Source: Dehalococcoidia bacterium UBA3254 (GTDB lineage: Bacteria; Chloroflexota; Dehalococcoidia; Dehalococcoidales; UBA3254). Taken from it: a DNA stretch of 21,883 nt. A model generated the notes under the pieces. The model ran no database searches, had not been told where the DNA came from, and worked only from the letters and a program-made list of their open reading frames with translations. The position numbers and the translations under genes are program-made. Shown here one piece after another: positions 7,147-14,257 of the stretch. Position 1 is the first letter of the stretch, and each line of letters opens with the position of its first letter. Location of the stretch: NCBI GenBank assembly GCA_002362735.1, contig DEUU01000354.1, positions 38,614 through 60,496 on the forward strand. The letters run 5' to 3'.

Positions 7147-8376
7147 GTGATCGACAAAAGAAATCTGTGCCGATTACCATGGTCCTTGAATGACAATCCC
7201 ATCGCGTGGCTGGAAATCACGGATATCTGCAATATCCACTGCGAAGGCTGCTACCGACAGCGTTTATCCGGACACAAAACTCTCGAGCAAATCAAAGAGG
7301 AGGTCCTCTTTTTCAAGAAATGGCGCAATCCGGACAATGTTTCGATTGCCGGCGGCGAACCTCTGGTCCATCCTCAAATTCTGGAGATTATCTCATTTAT
7401 CGCCAAAAACGGGATCAAACCCATTATATTAACAAATGCCAGGGCCCTCACGCCGACCCTTTTAAAAGATTTAAAAAAAGCGGGTACCGCCGGTTATACC
7501 ATCCATATCGATAGCCATCAAAATCGTCCTGAATGGAAGGACAGGACAGAGAAAGATTTGAATCAACTACGCCAGCACTATGCCGATATGATTGCAGCCG
7601 AAGGCGGTATGAATGTCATATTCAACTCTACGGTATATCCTTCCACCTTTAAGGAAATACCGGAAATCGTACGATGGGCACAGTCCAACATCGACCGGGT
7701 AGCCGGTCTGGTCTTTATTACTTATCGTACCGGAATCCTGGACAGTACCGCCGGCATGGACGGTAGCGGCCAGGAGGTGGATATGGGACAACTGAGCTAC
7801 ACGACAGACCATTTCGAAGAGGAATTTGTCACCTCTGAAGATGTCTATCAACTAATCAAAGACAATTTCGCCGGATATGACGCCTCCGGCTATCTCGGTG
7901 GCACGGTCCGGCATGATTCGATTAAGTGGTTATTAGCCGCAACGATCGGTTCCCGGAAGAAGATTTTCGGATCGGTCGGCAAGAAGACCATGGAGATTTC
8001 TCAGAATGGTCATCATCTCTTCAAGGGAACATACCTTGCCTATCTCTCCGGCTTTAAGGTGGGAATTAAAATATTTTTAATGTCCCCGTTTGACAAAGTC
8101 GTCAATCAGGCCTGGCGCAACTGGCTGAAATATAATCTGCGCCATCCTCAGCGTGTTTTCAATACACTGTACCTCCAGAGCATCGGTATCATACAGGCCC
8201 CTGACTTGCAGGGAGACGGCCAGACCGATATGTGTGACAGTTGTCCGGACATGACCATCTGGAACGGCAAGCTAGTGAACTCCTGCCGCATGGATGAATA
8301 CCGGTTGTACGGTTCCATGCTGCGGTTCTATCCTTCTAACAAACCTTCCCGAACACTGGTTGGAACTAAGTCATAA
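7147..8376 (+). CDS. radical SAM protein with C-terminal Cys motif, function unknown
   Basis: 409 residues. The radical SAM 4Fe-4S motif is CNIHCEGC (C28, C32, C35), with the SAM-contacting GGEP at 69-72 and a TIM-barrel-like central region. Near the C-terminus is CDSCPDM...SCRMDEYR, with C363, C366 and C380; this suggests an auxiliary Fe-S cluster or a shortened SPASM-like element. Reductive cleavage of S-adenosylmethionine is therefore expected; the substrate is unknown. Start is GTG at 7147 because GGGAGGG lies five bases before it and the family sequence begins soon after. It is a single gene on this strand. Its stop overlaps the stop of the convergent CPBP gene by 11 bp, without room for a terminator. 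It could modify a peptide or a lipid; nothing in the sequence decides this. Confidence 0.85.
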   Translation: MIDKRNLCRLPWSLNDNPIAWLEITDICNIHCEGCYRQRLSGHKTLEQIKEEVLFFKKWRNPDNVSIAGGEPLVHPQILEIISFIAKNGIKPIILTNARALTPTLLKDLKKAGTAGYTIHIDSHQNRPEWKDRTEKDLNQLRQHYADMIAAEGGMNVIFNSTVYPSTFKEIPEIVRWAQSNIDRVAGLVFITYRTGILDSTAGMDGSGQEVDMGQLSYTTDHFEEEFVTSEDVYQLIKDNFAGYDASGYLGGTVRHDSIKWLLAATIGSRKKIFGSVGKKTMEISQNGHHLFKGTYLAYLSGFKVGIKIFLMSPFDKVVNQAWRNWLKYNLRHPQRVFNTLYLQSIGIIQAPDLQGDGQTDMCDSCPDMTIWNGKLVNSCRMDEYRLYGSMLRFYPSNKPSRTLVGTKS

Positions 8377-8995
8377 AATAAATCGTACAGATGATCGAAG
8401 AATCCGCAGCAAGATGCGAGATGATTGAAGGTGCTATACCTTTAGCCCGGATATTCGCCTGCCGCCAGAACCAGGCCCCCAGAATAAGTACCGGCAGCAC
8501 AATGATCAGCCAGACAAAATTTAATTTGCCAGCCATGACTATCAGGTGATAACCCGAAAATAAAACATCGTTCACGGTTATCCACTTTGAGCCGCTGCCC
8601 AGATAGCCGCGCCAGTAAACTTCCTCGAGCCAGGGATTGATCAGGATAAAATATGCTATGAAATACGGCCAGACGGATGGCGCCAGCCCGATGTCTTGAA
8701 AATACAGATTAATGTCAGAGGATATCCCCAATAGAGGCCAGAGTAAGTATAATAACAGCCCGCCCATTCCACCCAAAAAGGCCATTAATATCATGATTTT
8801 GAAGTGGCATCCAGGCAGAATTGGCTTTAAAGCGAACACTCTTCTGTTTAGAATCAGAATAACCGCCATGCTGAGGTGATAACTCACAATGGCGATCCAG
8901 GCATTGTGTAAAACCAGGAGGCCGATCCCGATAGTAACGTAAGGTATCAGAGGGGCCAGGATTCGACGGTCTATCTCCGTACGGCTATACTCCAA
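8366..8995 (-). CDS. CPBP-family (Rce1/CaaX-protease-like) membrane glutamic endopeptidase
   Basis: 209 residues from the chosen start, mostly hydrophobic with about 6-8 membrane segments. The CPBP/Abi catalytic motifs are present in order: EEVYWRG (E124, E125, R129), FSGYH (H150) and SHLAAD (H194). The family includes eukaryotic Rce1, which removes the last three residues of prenylated CaaX proteins, and bacterial enzymes processing peptides or regulating signalling. The start is set at TTG 8995 because AAGGAG lies seven bases upstream. An ATG at 9013 adds six residues but has no SD, and an upstream frame to 9139 would overlap the neighbour by 62 bp. It lies 82 bp downstream of the ICMT-like gene and probably shares its transcript. 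The fold is clear; the substrate is unknown. Confidence 0.8.
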   Translation of the reverse strand: MEYSRTEIDRRILAPLIPYVTIGIGLLVLHNAWIAIVSYHLSMAVILILNRRVFALKPILPGCHFKIMILMAFLGGMGGLLLYLLWPLLGISSDINLYFQDIGLAPSVWPYFIAYFILINPWLEEVYWRGYLGSGSKWITVNDVLFSGYHLIVMAGKLNFVWLIIVLPVLILGAWFWRQANIRAKGIAPSIISHLAADSSIICTIYFMT

Positions 8996-9077
8996 GTATC
9001 TACTCCTTATCATAGGAAACGGGTTAATTATCGATTCTTCAGACCCTGGCGCGCCGTTATGTCTGAGAATCAGGATT

Positions 9078-9656
9078 TTAATATATGTATGGGAGAATAC
9101 GCCAGGTATTTTTCTTATAGTTCTGATATTGCTCACCAAAGTGCTGGGCCAATACCTTTTCCTCTACCCTGATCCGCAATATGATGCCGGCAATGGGAAG
9201 CGCCAGGCATAGCAGAAAGGAAATCCAGTTAGCCAGAGCAATGCCGTTTCCCAGCGCCAGGATCAGGATTCCCAGATATGATGGATGCCGTATAAAGCGG
9301 TAGGGACCGTTCTTGATAATTTGATGATCTTTACGAATCTGGACGGTGGCCGTAAAGAACTCTCCCAGAACACCAATGGCATATCGTCGGAATATAATTC
9401 CGGAAATCATCATCAATATTCCTACCCAGGTCAGCCATTCACCTAGATTAAGCCATAGGCCGGGACCGAAAACAACCGGGAACCAGGCTCCGCCGAAAGC
9501 GGTAACCATAAGTATCCACATTAGCCTGCGAGTTCCCCTATCGGCTGAGTTATCCAAACCCCGAGTCGTGCGAATTGTCATCCCGGTTTCCGATATTAAG
9601 TAATAAGCCTGGACAGCAATAATCGCCGCGATGGCTGCAATCAAATTTGCCCGCAT
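9078..9656 (-). CDS. isoprenylcysteine carboxyl-methyltransferase-like membrane protein (ICMT/PEMT superfamily)
   Basis: 192 residues with about five hydrophobic segments. The SAM-binding signature of the ICMT/PEMT family is complete: GPYRFIRHPSYLG at 117-129 and, after the last membrane hairpin, RIRVEEKVLAQHFGEQYQNY (161-180). In eukaryotes ICMT methylates the prenylated C-terminal cysteine. Bacterial relatives act on phospholipids, isoprenoid-linked or unknown substrates, so the name marks a family, not a function. ATG start with AAGGA about ten bases upstream. It heads a two-gene minus-strand unit with the CPBP protease gene. Confidence 0.87.
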   Translation of the reverse strand: MRANLIAAIAAIIAVQAYYLISETGMTIRTTRGLDNSADRGTRRLMWILMVTAFGGAWFPVVFGPGLWLNLGEWLTWVGILMMISGIIFRRYAIGVLGEFFTATVQIRKDHQIIKNGPYRFIRHPSYLGILILALGNGIALANWISFLLCLALPIAGIILRIRVEEKVLAQHFGEQYQNYKKNTWRILPYIY

Positions 9657-9834
9657 CTATTCCGAATCCTTTTAAAGCCAGATTCTCTTCAGAACTTTTT
9701 CCATACATTTTTACATATCTAAAGTGTACAGATTTAATAAAAATAATACGTCTGAGTTTTAACTGATACAGGGTTCAGCCGGATTCAGAGCCGTAAAATT
9801 AGAAGAATTGTTCAGTGTCTGATATAAAATACTC

Positions 9835-10386
9835 CTATGATGAATATTGATCAAGCGCATTCCGGTAGGCTTGCAAAGTATGTGCATCAAACAGGACAAA
9901 AACAACTTCCATAAGGGAAACGGCTTCCTTTTTCAAGAATGATATCACTGTACTTATAGCAATACCCGCCGCATCGTCTATCGGATAGCCATAGGCACCA
10001 GTGCTGATAGAAGGGAATGCCAGGTCTTTCAGCTTCTTTTCCTCGGCAATCTTAAGGCTCTCCCGGTAGGCGCTCGCCAGCGTCTCAGCTTCGCGACTGC
10101 TTCCGCCCCGCCAGACGGGCCCCACAGTATGAATGACATATTTTGCTGGGAGGTTCCCTCCGGTGGTGATCACCGCTTTTCCAGCCGGCAGTCTTCCCTG
10201 CCGGGCGACGATTCGCTTACATTCCTCGAGAATAGCCGGGCCTCCCGCTCGATGGATGGCTCCGTCAACTCCACCTCCCCCCATCAGGCTGGAATTAGCA
10301 GCGTTGACGATAGCATCAGTAAGCTGTTTGGTAACATCACCCTGGACCAGGGACAATTTCCGCAGATTAATAGTGATTGCATCCAT
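9835..10386 (-). CDS. macro-domain protein, O-acetyl-ADP-ribose deacetylase / ADP-ribosyl hydrolase (YmdB-like)
   Basis: 183 residues, one complete macro domain. The ADP-ribose-binding signature is QGDVTKQLTDAIVNAANSSL (15-34) followed by MGGGGVDGAIHRAGG (35-49). The phosphate loop is SISTGAYGYPIDDAA. MacroD/YmdB enzymes hydrolyse O-acetyl-ADP-ribose or remove mono-ADP-ribose from proteins. ATG start with AAGGGGG about ten bases upstream, and a TATAAT at 10414-10409 on the minus strand about 22 bases before the start. No ADP-ribosyltransferase or sirtuin gene is visible nearby, so the partner is unknown. Confidence 0.93.
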   Translation of the reverse strand: MDAITINLRKLSLVQGDVTKQLTDAIVNAANSSLMGGGGVDGAIHRAGGPAILEECKRIVARQGRLPAGKAVITTGGNLPAKYVIHTVGPVWRGGSSREAETLASAYRESLKIAEEKKLKDLAFPSISTGAYGYPIDDAAGIAISTVISFLKKEAVSLMEVVFVLFDAHTLQAYRNALDQYSS

Positions 10387-10408
10387 ACCTTTATCCCCCT
10401 TGGCGCTG

Positions 10409-10414
10409 ATTATA
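10409..10414 (-). promoter_or_regulatory. TATAAT -10 box of the macro-domain gene
   Basis: Minus-strand perfect TATAAT, 22 bases before the macro-domain ATG; a second TATAAT-like box lies further upstream. The -35 is poor. Confidence 0.4.
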
Positions 10415-10500
10415 CTATTTTACCACCGGTTGTTGGAAAAGGTATTATATGCCACATAGGAGATAGTCATCGAGTAGTTCTATCCGCGAAATTGAAAGCG

Positions 10501-10516
10501 CCGACAGAAATGTCGG
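10501..10516 (-). terminator. hairpin just after the 88-residue orphan gene
   Basis: CCGACA (10501-10506) and TGTCGG (10511-10516) form a perfect six-base stem with a four-base loop (GAAA on plus, TTTC on minus), directly after the orphan stop at 10518. On the minus strand the following bases are CGCTTTCAATTT, only moderately T-rich, so a rho-independent terminator is possible rather than certain. Confidence 0.5.
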
Positions 10517-10517
10517 G

Positions 10518-10784
10518 CTAATTTTCAGAATATATTAAACTGCTGAATTCCAGGGAAGGTTGAGGCACCAGGTATGGATCTAAGATCTGATGTTCCAGCC
10601 AGATATCCCGGGCGAGGAAATAACCCTTATTTTTAATCTGTTTTATTTCAGTATTTAAGGATTCAACACAGGCTTGCGCTGCATCGACAGTATCGAATTG
10701 CCTCGAATTATGTAAATCCGGGCGATTTTCCAGACCGGATTTATAATCATAAAAATCTATATAAAATCGGCGATAACTTAGCAT
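10518..10784 (-). CDS. hypothetical protein, 88 residues
   Basis: Not recognised. The protein starts MLSYRRFYIDFYDYKSGLEN, is soluble, rich in Tyr, Asp and Leu, and has no signal peptide or membrane segment. A central amphipathic helix is likely (TVDAAQACVESLNTEIKQIK). The coding region is bounded by a plausible GGTGA ribosome site before its ATG and by a perfect stem-loop right after its stop, both of which support a real gene. A 12-bp perfect palindrome lies 40 bp upstream. It stands between the macro-domain gene and an AEC transporter, all on the minus strand with gaps over 130 bp, so it is probably a separate unit. Confidence 0.6.
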   Translation of the reverse strand: MLSYRRFYIDFYDYKSGLENRPDLHNSRQFDTVDAAQACVESLNTEIKQIKNKGYFLARDIWLEHQILDPYLVPQPSLEFSSLIYSEN

Positions 10785-10823
10785 TCACTTCACCCGAATT
10801 AATCTGTAAAGAAAAAGTACATA

Positions 10824-10835
10824 GTACTATAGTAC
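10824..10835. promoter_or_regulatory. perfect palindrome GTACTATAGTAC, possible operator
   Basis: A 12-bp perfect palindrome, preceded at 10818-10821 by a further GTAC, so GTAC occurs three times in 18 bp. It is centred about 45 bp upstream of the 88-residue orphan, where an operator overlapping a promoter would be expected. The regulator is unknown. Confidence 0.35.
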
Positions 10836-10923
10836 CTAAGATTATGGTATCATGGTCGTACATGCCTGTCAATAGCTTTTCGAATATCTTTTTCGCGGAT
10901 TTTAAAGGTAAAGATAAGGTCAA

Positions 10924-11808
10924 TTAACCGAGAATATTAAGTAAAAAGGGAATCATCACCAGGCTCGCCAGGGTAGTCACCAGTACCACGCTCGCAACCA
11001 CCTCAGCTTCGTTCTTGTATTTTACTGCCATCAGGTAGGTATTTACGGCTGCCGGCATGGATGACATCAGAATAACCACTGTTCTTGTAATTCCGGTCAT
11101 CTGGAACAGATAGACCACCAGGAGACCGATCGCCAGACCTCCCCCTAACCTCACCAGAGAAGCCAGAAGGGTAGTAGGGATAGACGTTATTTTGACGCGG
11201 GAAAGGCTGTATCCCAGGGTCAGGACGACCGCCGGAGTCACCATGCTACCGATGAAGTCCAGCGGCTTTACAATAAGAGGGGGAACGTTAATGTGGTACA
11301 GATTTAACAGCAAGGCCAGGACTGCTGCGTAAACGGCTGGCACTTTCAAGACGGCGATCAAATTTTCGCGCCAGCTCTTTCCGGCAGCCACAAACACGCC
11401 CAGAGAAGAGATGGTTAGAAAGTTGGGTATGTAATAAAGAGTGGCCACGAATAGTCCCGCTGGTCCGTAAGCCAGGCTAACAATGGGGAAAGGGATATTA
11501 ACGGTATTCGGCAAAGTTATGGGAAGATAAAGGGCAGTATGTTTTTCTTTCTTGATCCAGAATAAAATCCAGCCGATGACCCCGCAACCCAGCGTTACCA
11601 ACAAAGCCGCCGCCCAGACTTTAACTGCGTCTAAAAGAACGATCTGCTGGCTCAAAATGGAGACAAAGGCCAGGGCCGGTAGTCCAACGTAGAAGACGAG
11701 GTCAATTACACCGGTCATATCAATACTTACAGTTTTGCCGATTATATAGCCTATCAGAATGGCTATAAAGGTGGGCAATACCACATTTAAGACTTCAGTA
11801 AAAGGCAT
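10924..11808 (-). CDS. AEC-family (auxin efflux carrier-like) transporter
   Basis: 294 residues with ten hydrophobic segments in two five-helix halves, the AEC/bile-acid-transporter-like fold. Features typical of the family are the N-terminal VLPTFIAILIGYIIGK (9-24), the helix-breaking Asn in ITLPNTVNIPFPI and the C-terminal helix pattern SMPAAVNTYLMAVKYKNEAEVVAS. Bacterial AEC proteins export organic acids such as malate or malonate, or amino acids; the substrate here is unknown. The ATG at 11808 has no clear SD. It is transcribed divergently from the AlkA-like gene, sharing an 87-bp region with a palindromic -10 box. Confidence 0.88.
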   Translation of the reverse strand: MPFTEVLNVVLPTFIAILIGYIIGKTVSIDMTGVIDLVFYVGLPALAFVSILSQQIVLLDAVKVWAAALLVTLGCGVIGWILFWIKKEKHTALYLPITLPNTVNIPFPIVSLAYGPAGLFVATLYYIPNFLTISSLGVFVAAGKSWRENLIAVLKVPAVYAAVLALLLNLYHINVPPLIVKPLDFIGSMVTPAVVLTLGYSLSRVKITSIPTTLLASLVRLGGGLAIGLLVVYLFQMTGITRTVVILMSSMPAAVNTYLMAVKYKNEAEVVASVVLVTTLASLVMIPFLLNILG

Positions 11809-11854
11809 CTGGCGATTTTATTCTTTCTCATTTATCCAAAGACTTTCGTATCAT

Positions 11855-11862
11855 ATTATAAT
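11855..11862. promoter_or_regulatory. palindromic ATTATAAT acting as -10 on both strands
   Basis: ATTATAAT gives TATAAT on plus at 11857-11862 (34 bases before the AlkA TTG) and TATAAT on minus at 11860-11855 (47 bases before the AEC ATG). For the minus direction a TTTATA (four of six matches to TTGACA) sits 17 bases upstream. The two promoters overlap, so they probably compete. Confidence 0.45.
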
Positions 11863-11895
11863 GAGTATTAACGAACTTATAAAATAGGAATTTTT

Positions 11896-12783
11896 TTGAA
11901 TCGCCATCCGAAGCAAAACAATAAGATTATTTTAGATATCGTTCAACCTTATGATTTCAAACTATCAATGCGGTCGATGAACTCATTCAGGCCGACTCCG
12001 GAAAAACAGTTTGATCAACTCAGCCTGGCAGCCAGGTTTTCCGGTATTCCAGCTGTGGTCAGAATTGGTGGTTCCGGGGATAAGATAGAAGTATCCGCTG
12101 TACCCGAGCTTGACAGCGGTGAACTTCGTAAAATAGCGGAGTGGGTCCTTTTTGCCGAGCTTGATCTGAAACCCTTTTACCACCTGGCAGAGGAACATTC
12201 AAATCTAAGGGAAATGACCCGGAAACTTTATGGGCTTAAACCGATACGCCCTTCATCTCTCTTCGAAATGGCTGTGATTGCCATCACCGAGCAGCAGATT
12301 TCCCTGGCAGCGGCATACCGTATCCGGTCTCGAGTTATTGAGCGTTTTGGAGAACCGATCGAAGACCTGTGGATTTTCCCGGAACCGCAAGTTTTATCCA
12401 GCGCTTCAATAGAAGACCTCCAGTCATGCGGGCTATCCCGTAACAAAGCCGGATATATCCATGATCTGGCGGTCAAAATCACCGATGGGACCGTGGACCT
12501 TGATATCCTCAAAACCATGAAAGATGACGAAGCCCGGGAAACAATCATGAATTTGCGCGGTTTCGGCCGTTGGTCAGCCGATTACATCCTGATACGGGGT
12601 CTTGCTAGACCTGATTGTGTACCGATAGATGATATCGGTATTCGCAGCGTGATCGGAGAATACCTCGGAAACGGCTCACGACCTGCTCCTGATGAGGCCG
12701 CCAGTAAACTCGAACCTTTCCGTCCATTTCGAGGCCTGACCGCTTTTTACTTTTTAGCCGCTCACCGCTTGAATATTGAATAA
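11896..12783 (+). CDS. DNA-3-methyladenine glycosylase II, AlkA-type (HhH-GPD)
   Basis: 295 residues, the size of AlkA. An N-terminal beta-rich domain (about 1-105) precedes the helix-hairpin-helix core. The HhH-GPD signature is LRGFGRWSADYILIRG at 220-235, followed by the catalytic aspartate in VPIDDIGIR (D246, aligned with Asp238 of E. coli AlkA). The sequence ITEQQIS (130-136) is the typical ATxxQQxS-like helix. The enzyme removes alkylated bases from DNA for base-excision repair. Start is TTG at 11896 with AGGAA six bases before it; the next ATG would cut into the N-terminal domain. Likely single gene; a possible terminator follows at 12825-12854. Confidence 0.92.
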   Translation: MNRHPKQNNKIILDIVQPYDFKLSMRSMNSFRPTPEKQFDQLSLAARFSGIPAVVRIGGSGDKIEVSAVPELDSGELRKIAEWVLFAELDLKPFYHLAEEHSNLREMTRKLYGLKPIRPSSLFEMAVIAITEQQISLAAAYRIRSRVIERFGEPIEDLWIFPEPQVLSSASIEDLQSCGLSRNKAGYIHDLAVKITDGTVDLDILKTMKDDEARETIMNLRGFGRWSADYILIRGLARPDCVPIDDIGIRSVIGEYLGNGSRPAPDEAASKLEPFRPFRGLTAFYFLAAHRLNIE

Positions 12784-12824
12784 ACTGCACCTTACTCAGG
12801 CGAAAGAATCCTTAATCACCAATT

Positions 12825-12854
12825 GCCACCTGTAAACGAAGAGTGTGGCTTTTT
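12825..12854 (+). terminator. possible rho-independent terminator of the AlkA gene
   Basis: GCCAC (12825-12829) and GTGGC (12845-12849) form a five-base stem with a 15-base loop, followed by TTTTT (12850-12854). The long loop makes it weak. It touches the stop of the convergent phosphatidyltransferase gene. Confidence 0.35.
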
Positions 12855-13556
12855 ACCTGGAAATAATTTTGAACGCGGATGGCTGAGCACCGTAAATAAA
12901 ACTGAAAGCCCGGTTTAAGAAACCGTAAAAGGATGGATTCAGTTTGAAACCCCAAAAACACTGCCAAATTAATAGAATTGAGGTGAGGTGCTCGTTGATC
13001 TCTGTTTTCATGAATTGTAATATTAAACTTTCCAGGGAGGAGATAAAGAAGATTCCGAGAGTCAAATATAACAGACCCGGTTTATAGAGTCCGGAGATAA
13101 AAGTATAGATGCCAAAAACATACTGCAATAATCCCGATAATTTGGAGAGGTAAAGCTGAGAAACATCGAACTTCATGGCGCGGACGCAGCCTATTATCAG
13201 GGATGCAAAGTAAATCGCAATGGCCAGCGGAAAGACCACCGGGTTATCCCGGTAAATCTCCGGTCTGAAAAGCAGAAGCCAGACAAGGACAGACGGAATT
13301 AGAAAATTATCTGCCAGGGAATCGAACTTGGCCCCAAAATCCGTACATTGTTTTAAACTTCTGGCCAATTGGCCGTCCAGCACATCCGAGATAAAACAGA
13401 TAACGAGCCCAGTCCGATATATGTAGAGGTTCCAGAAATTATCATGCCCCAGATAACGACCGTTAATACTGGTCTGATTGCCGTTACCTGATTGGGAATC
13501 AGCTTAAAATTCCGCAGTATCGCCGCCATGGAGGTCCGGCTCACCAGGCGTACCAA
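12853..13556 (-). pseudogene. CDP-alcohol phosphatidyltransferase, interrupted by a one-base frameshift
   Basis: Two frames together give a full CDP-alcohol phosphatidyltransferase of about 234 residues, a membrane enzyme joining CDP-diacylglycerol or a similar donor to an alcohol such as glycerol phosphate or inositol phosphate. Part one starts at TTG 13556 behind AAGGG and contains RNFKLIPNQVTAIRPVLT; it leaves frame near 13408-13411. Part two carries the complete catalytic signature SDVLDGQLARS....DFGAKFDSLAD, that is D-x2-D-G-x2-A-R-x8-G-x3-D-x3-D, then several hydrophobic helices. Adding one G to the GGG at 13410-13408 (minus strand) restores GLGLVICFISDVLDGQ without gaps. So the lesion is either a true mutation, a sequencing or assembly error in a G run, or less likely programmed slippage. 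The gene overlaps the DinB gene end by 16 bp. Alternative start: GTG 13544 overlapping the TGA. Confidence 0.8.
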
Positions 13557-14068
13557 CCCTTCCCTTTTAGCATTCCTTTGATGTATCCGGCCTGACCAAT
13601 GTGCTGGAAATTATTGATCGTCCCTATCAAGCGTAATTCAACGGTGGTGGTGATCCCCAGGGTTAAACTGATCACCTCTCGCTCGAGATCCGTCGAGGAC
13701 AACCGAGTCAGAATATATTCCTTTGTCCTGGCGAAAACAGCCTGATAATACTGAAGGTAGGTTTGAACATCAGGGGCACGGAAATCCGCCACCTGTACAA
13801 TGCTGTGACCTACGCCGGTATCTTTTGGGTCGGCCTGTCGGTTAAACTTCGCGTGCCATTTCTCGCTGATCCAGAGTTGTTCTTCCGCGAAAAGGTCCGC
13901 GTTCATTCTATCCTGGCTGCGAATTGAATGCCATATCAGCCAACCGATGCTGTTCGAACGAGGTTCAGGCTGATGGTTCAGTTCTTCCACGGTAAGTCCT
14001 TCCAGCACCAGTTCCAGTTCGTTGCGCAGCCGGAGAAAGACATCCAGGACGAACTGCTCGTATTTCAA
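13541..14068 (-). CDS. DinB-superfamily four-helix protein (putative metal-dependent enzyme)
   Basis: 175 residues, the usual size of DinB/YfiT-like four-helix bundle proteins, which bind a metal through three histidines and often act as thiol-dependent transferases. Helix 1 starts YEQFVLDVFLRLRNELELVLEGLT. H47 sits in the typical IGWLIWHS motif and H156 in FQHIGQAGYIKGMLKGKGWY. The residue four before H156 is Asn152 rather than the His of the common HxxxH pair, so the metal site may be incomplete. The start is set at TTG 14068 because GGGAGG lies eight bases upstream; the frame upstream to 14161 adds 31 residues with no family match and no SD. It is coupled to the frameshifted phosphatidyltransferase by a 16-bp overlap. 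Function unknown. Confidence 0.8.
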   Translation of the reverse strand: MKYEQFVLDVFLRLRNELELVLEGLTVEELNHQPEPRSNSIGWLIWHSIRSQDRMNADLFAEEQLWISEKWHAKFNRQADPKDTGVGHSIVQVADFRAPDVQTYLQYYQAVFARTKEYILTRLSSTDLEREVISLTLGITTTVELRLIGTINNFQHIGQAGYIKGMLKGKGWYAW

Positions 14069-14257
14069 ATCTTTAGCCTCCCAAAACCATACTATACTTC
14101 TTATTATATTAAGTCCCTGATCATGTGGCTCAATATTAACTATTTTTTTAAGAATATTCAAGAATAATTTGGATTTTGTAACAGGCTGTTATAGTATCAA
14201 AATGGGCATTGTTATTAATCGTTATTAAAAGAATAAATGGTTTGGGAGGTAGGTAAA

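Noticed and set aside
14069..14161. Longer N-terminus for the DinB-type protein
   Set aside because: Does not fit the family start, and the TTG at 14068 has a perfect GGGAGG at the right distance.
14237..14257. Upstream ATG for the ubiquitin-like gene
   Set aside because: No SD before it, while GGGAGG stands eight bases before the ATG at 14258.
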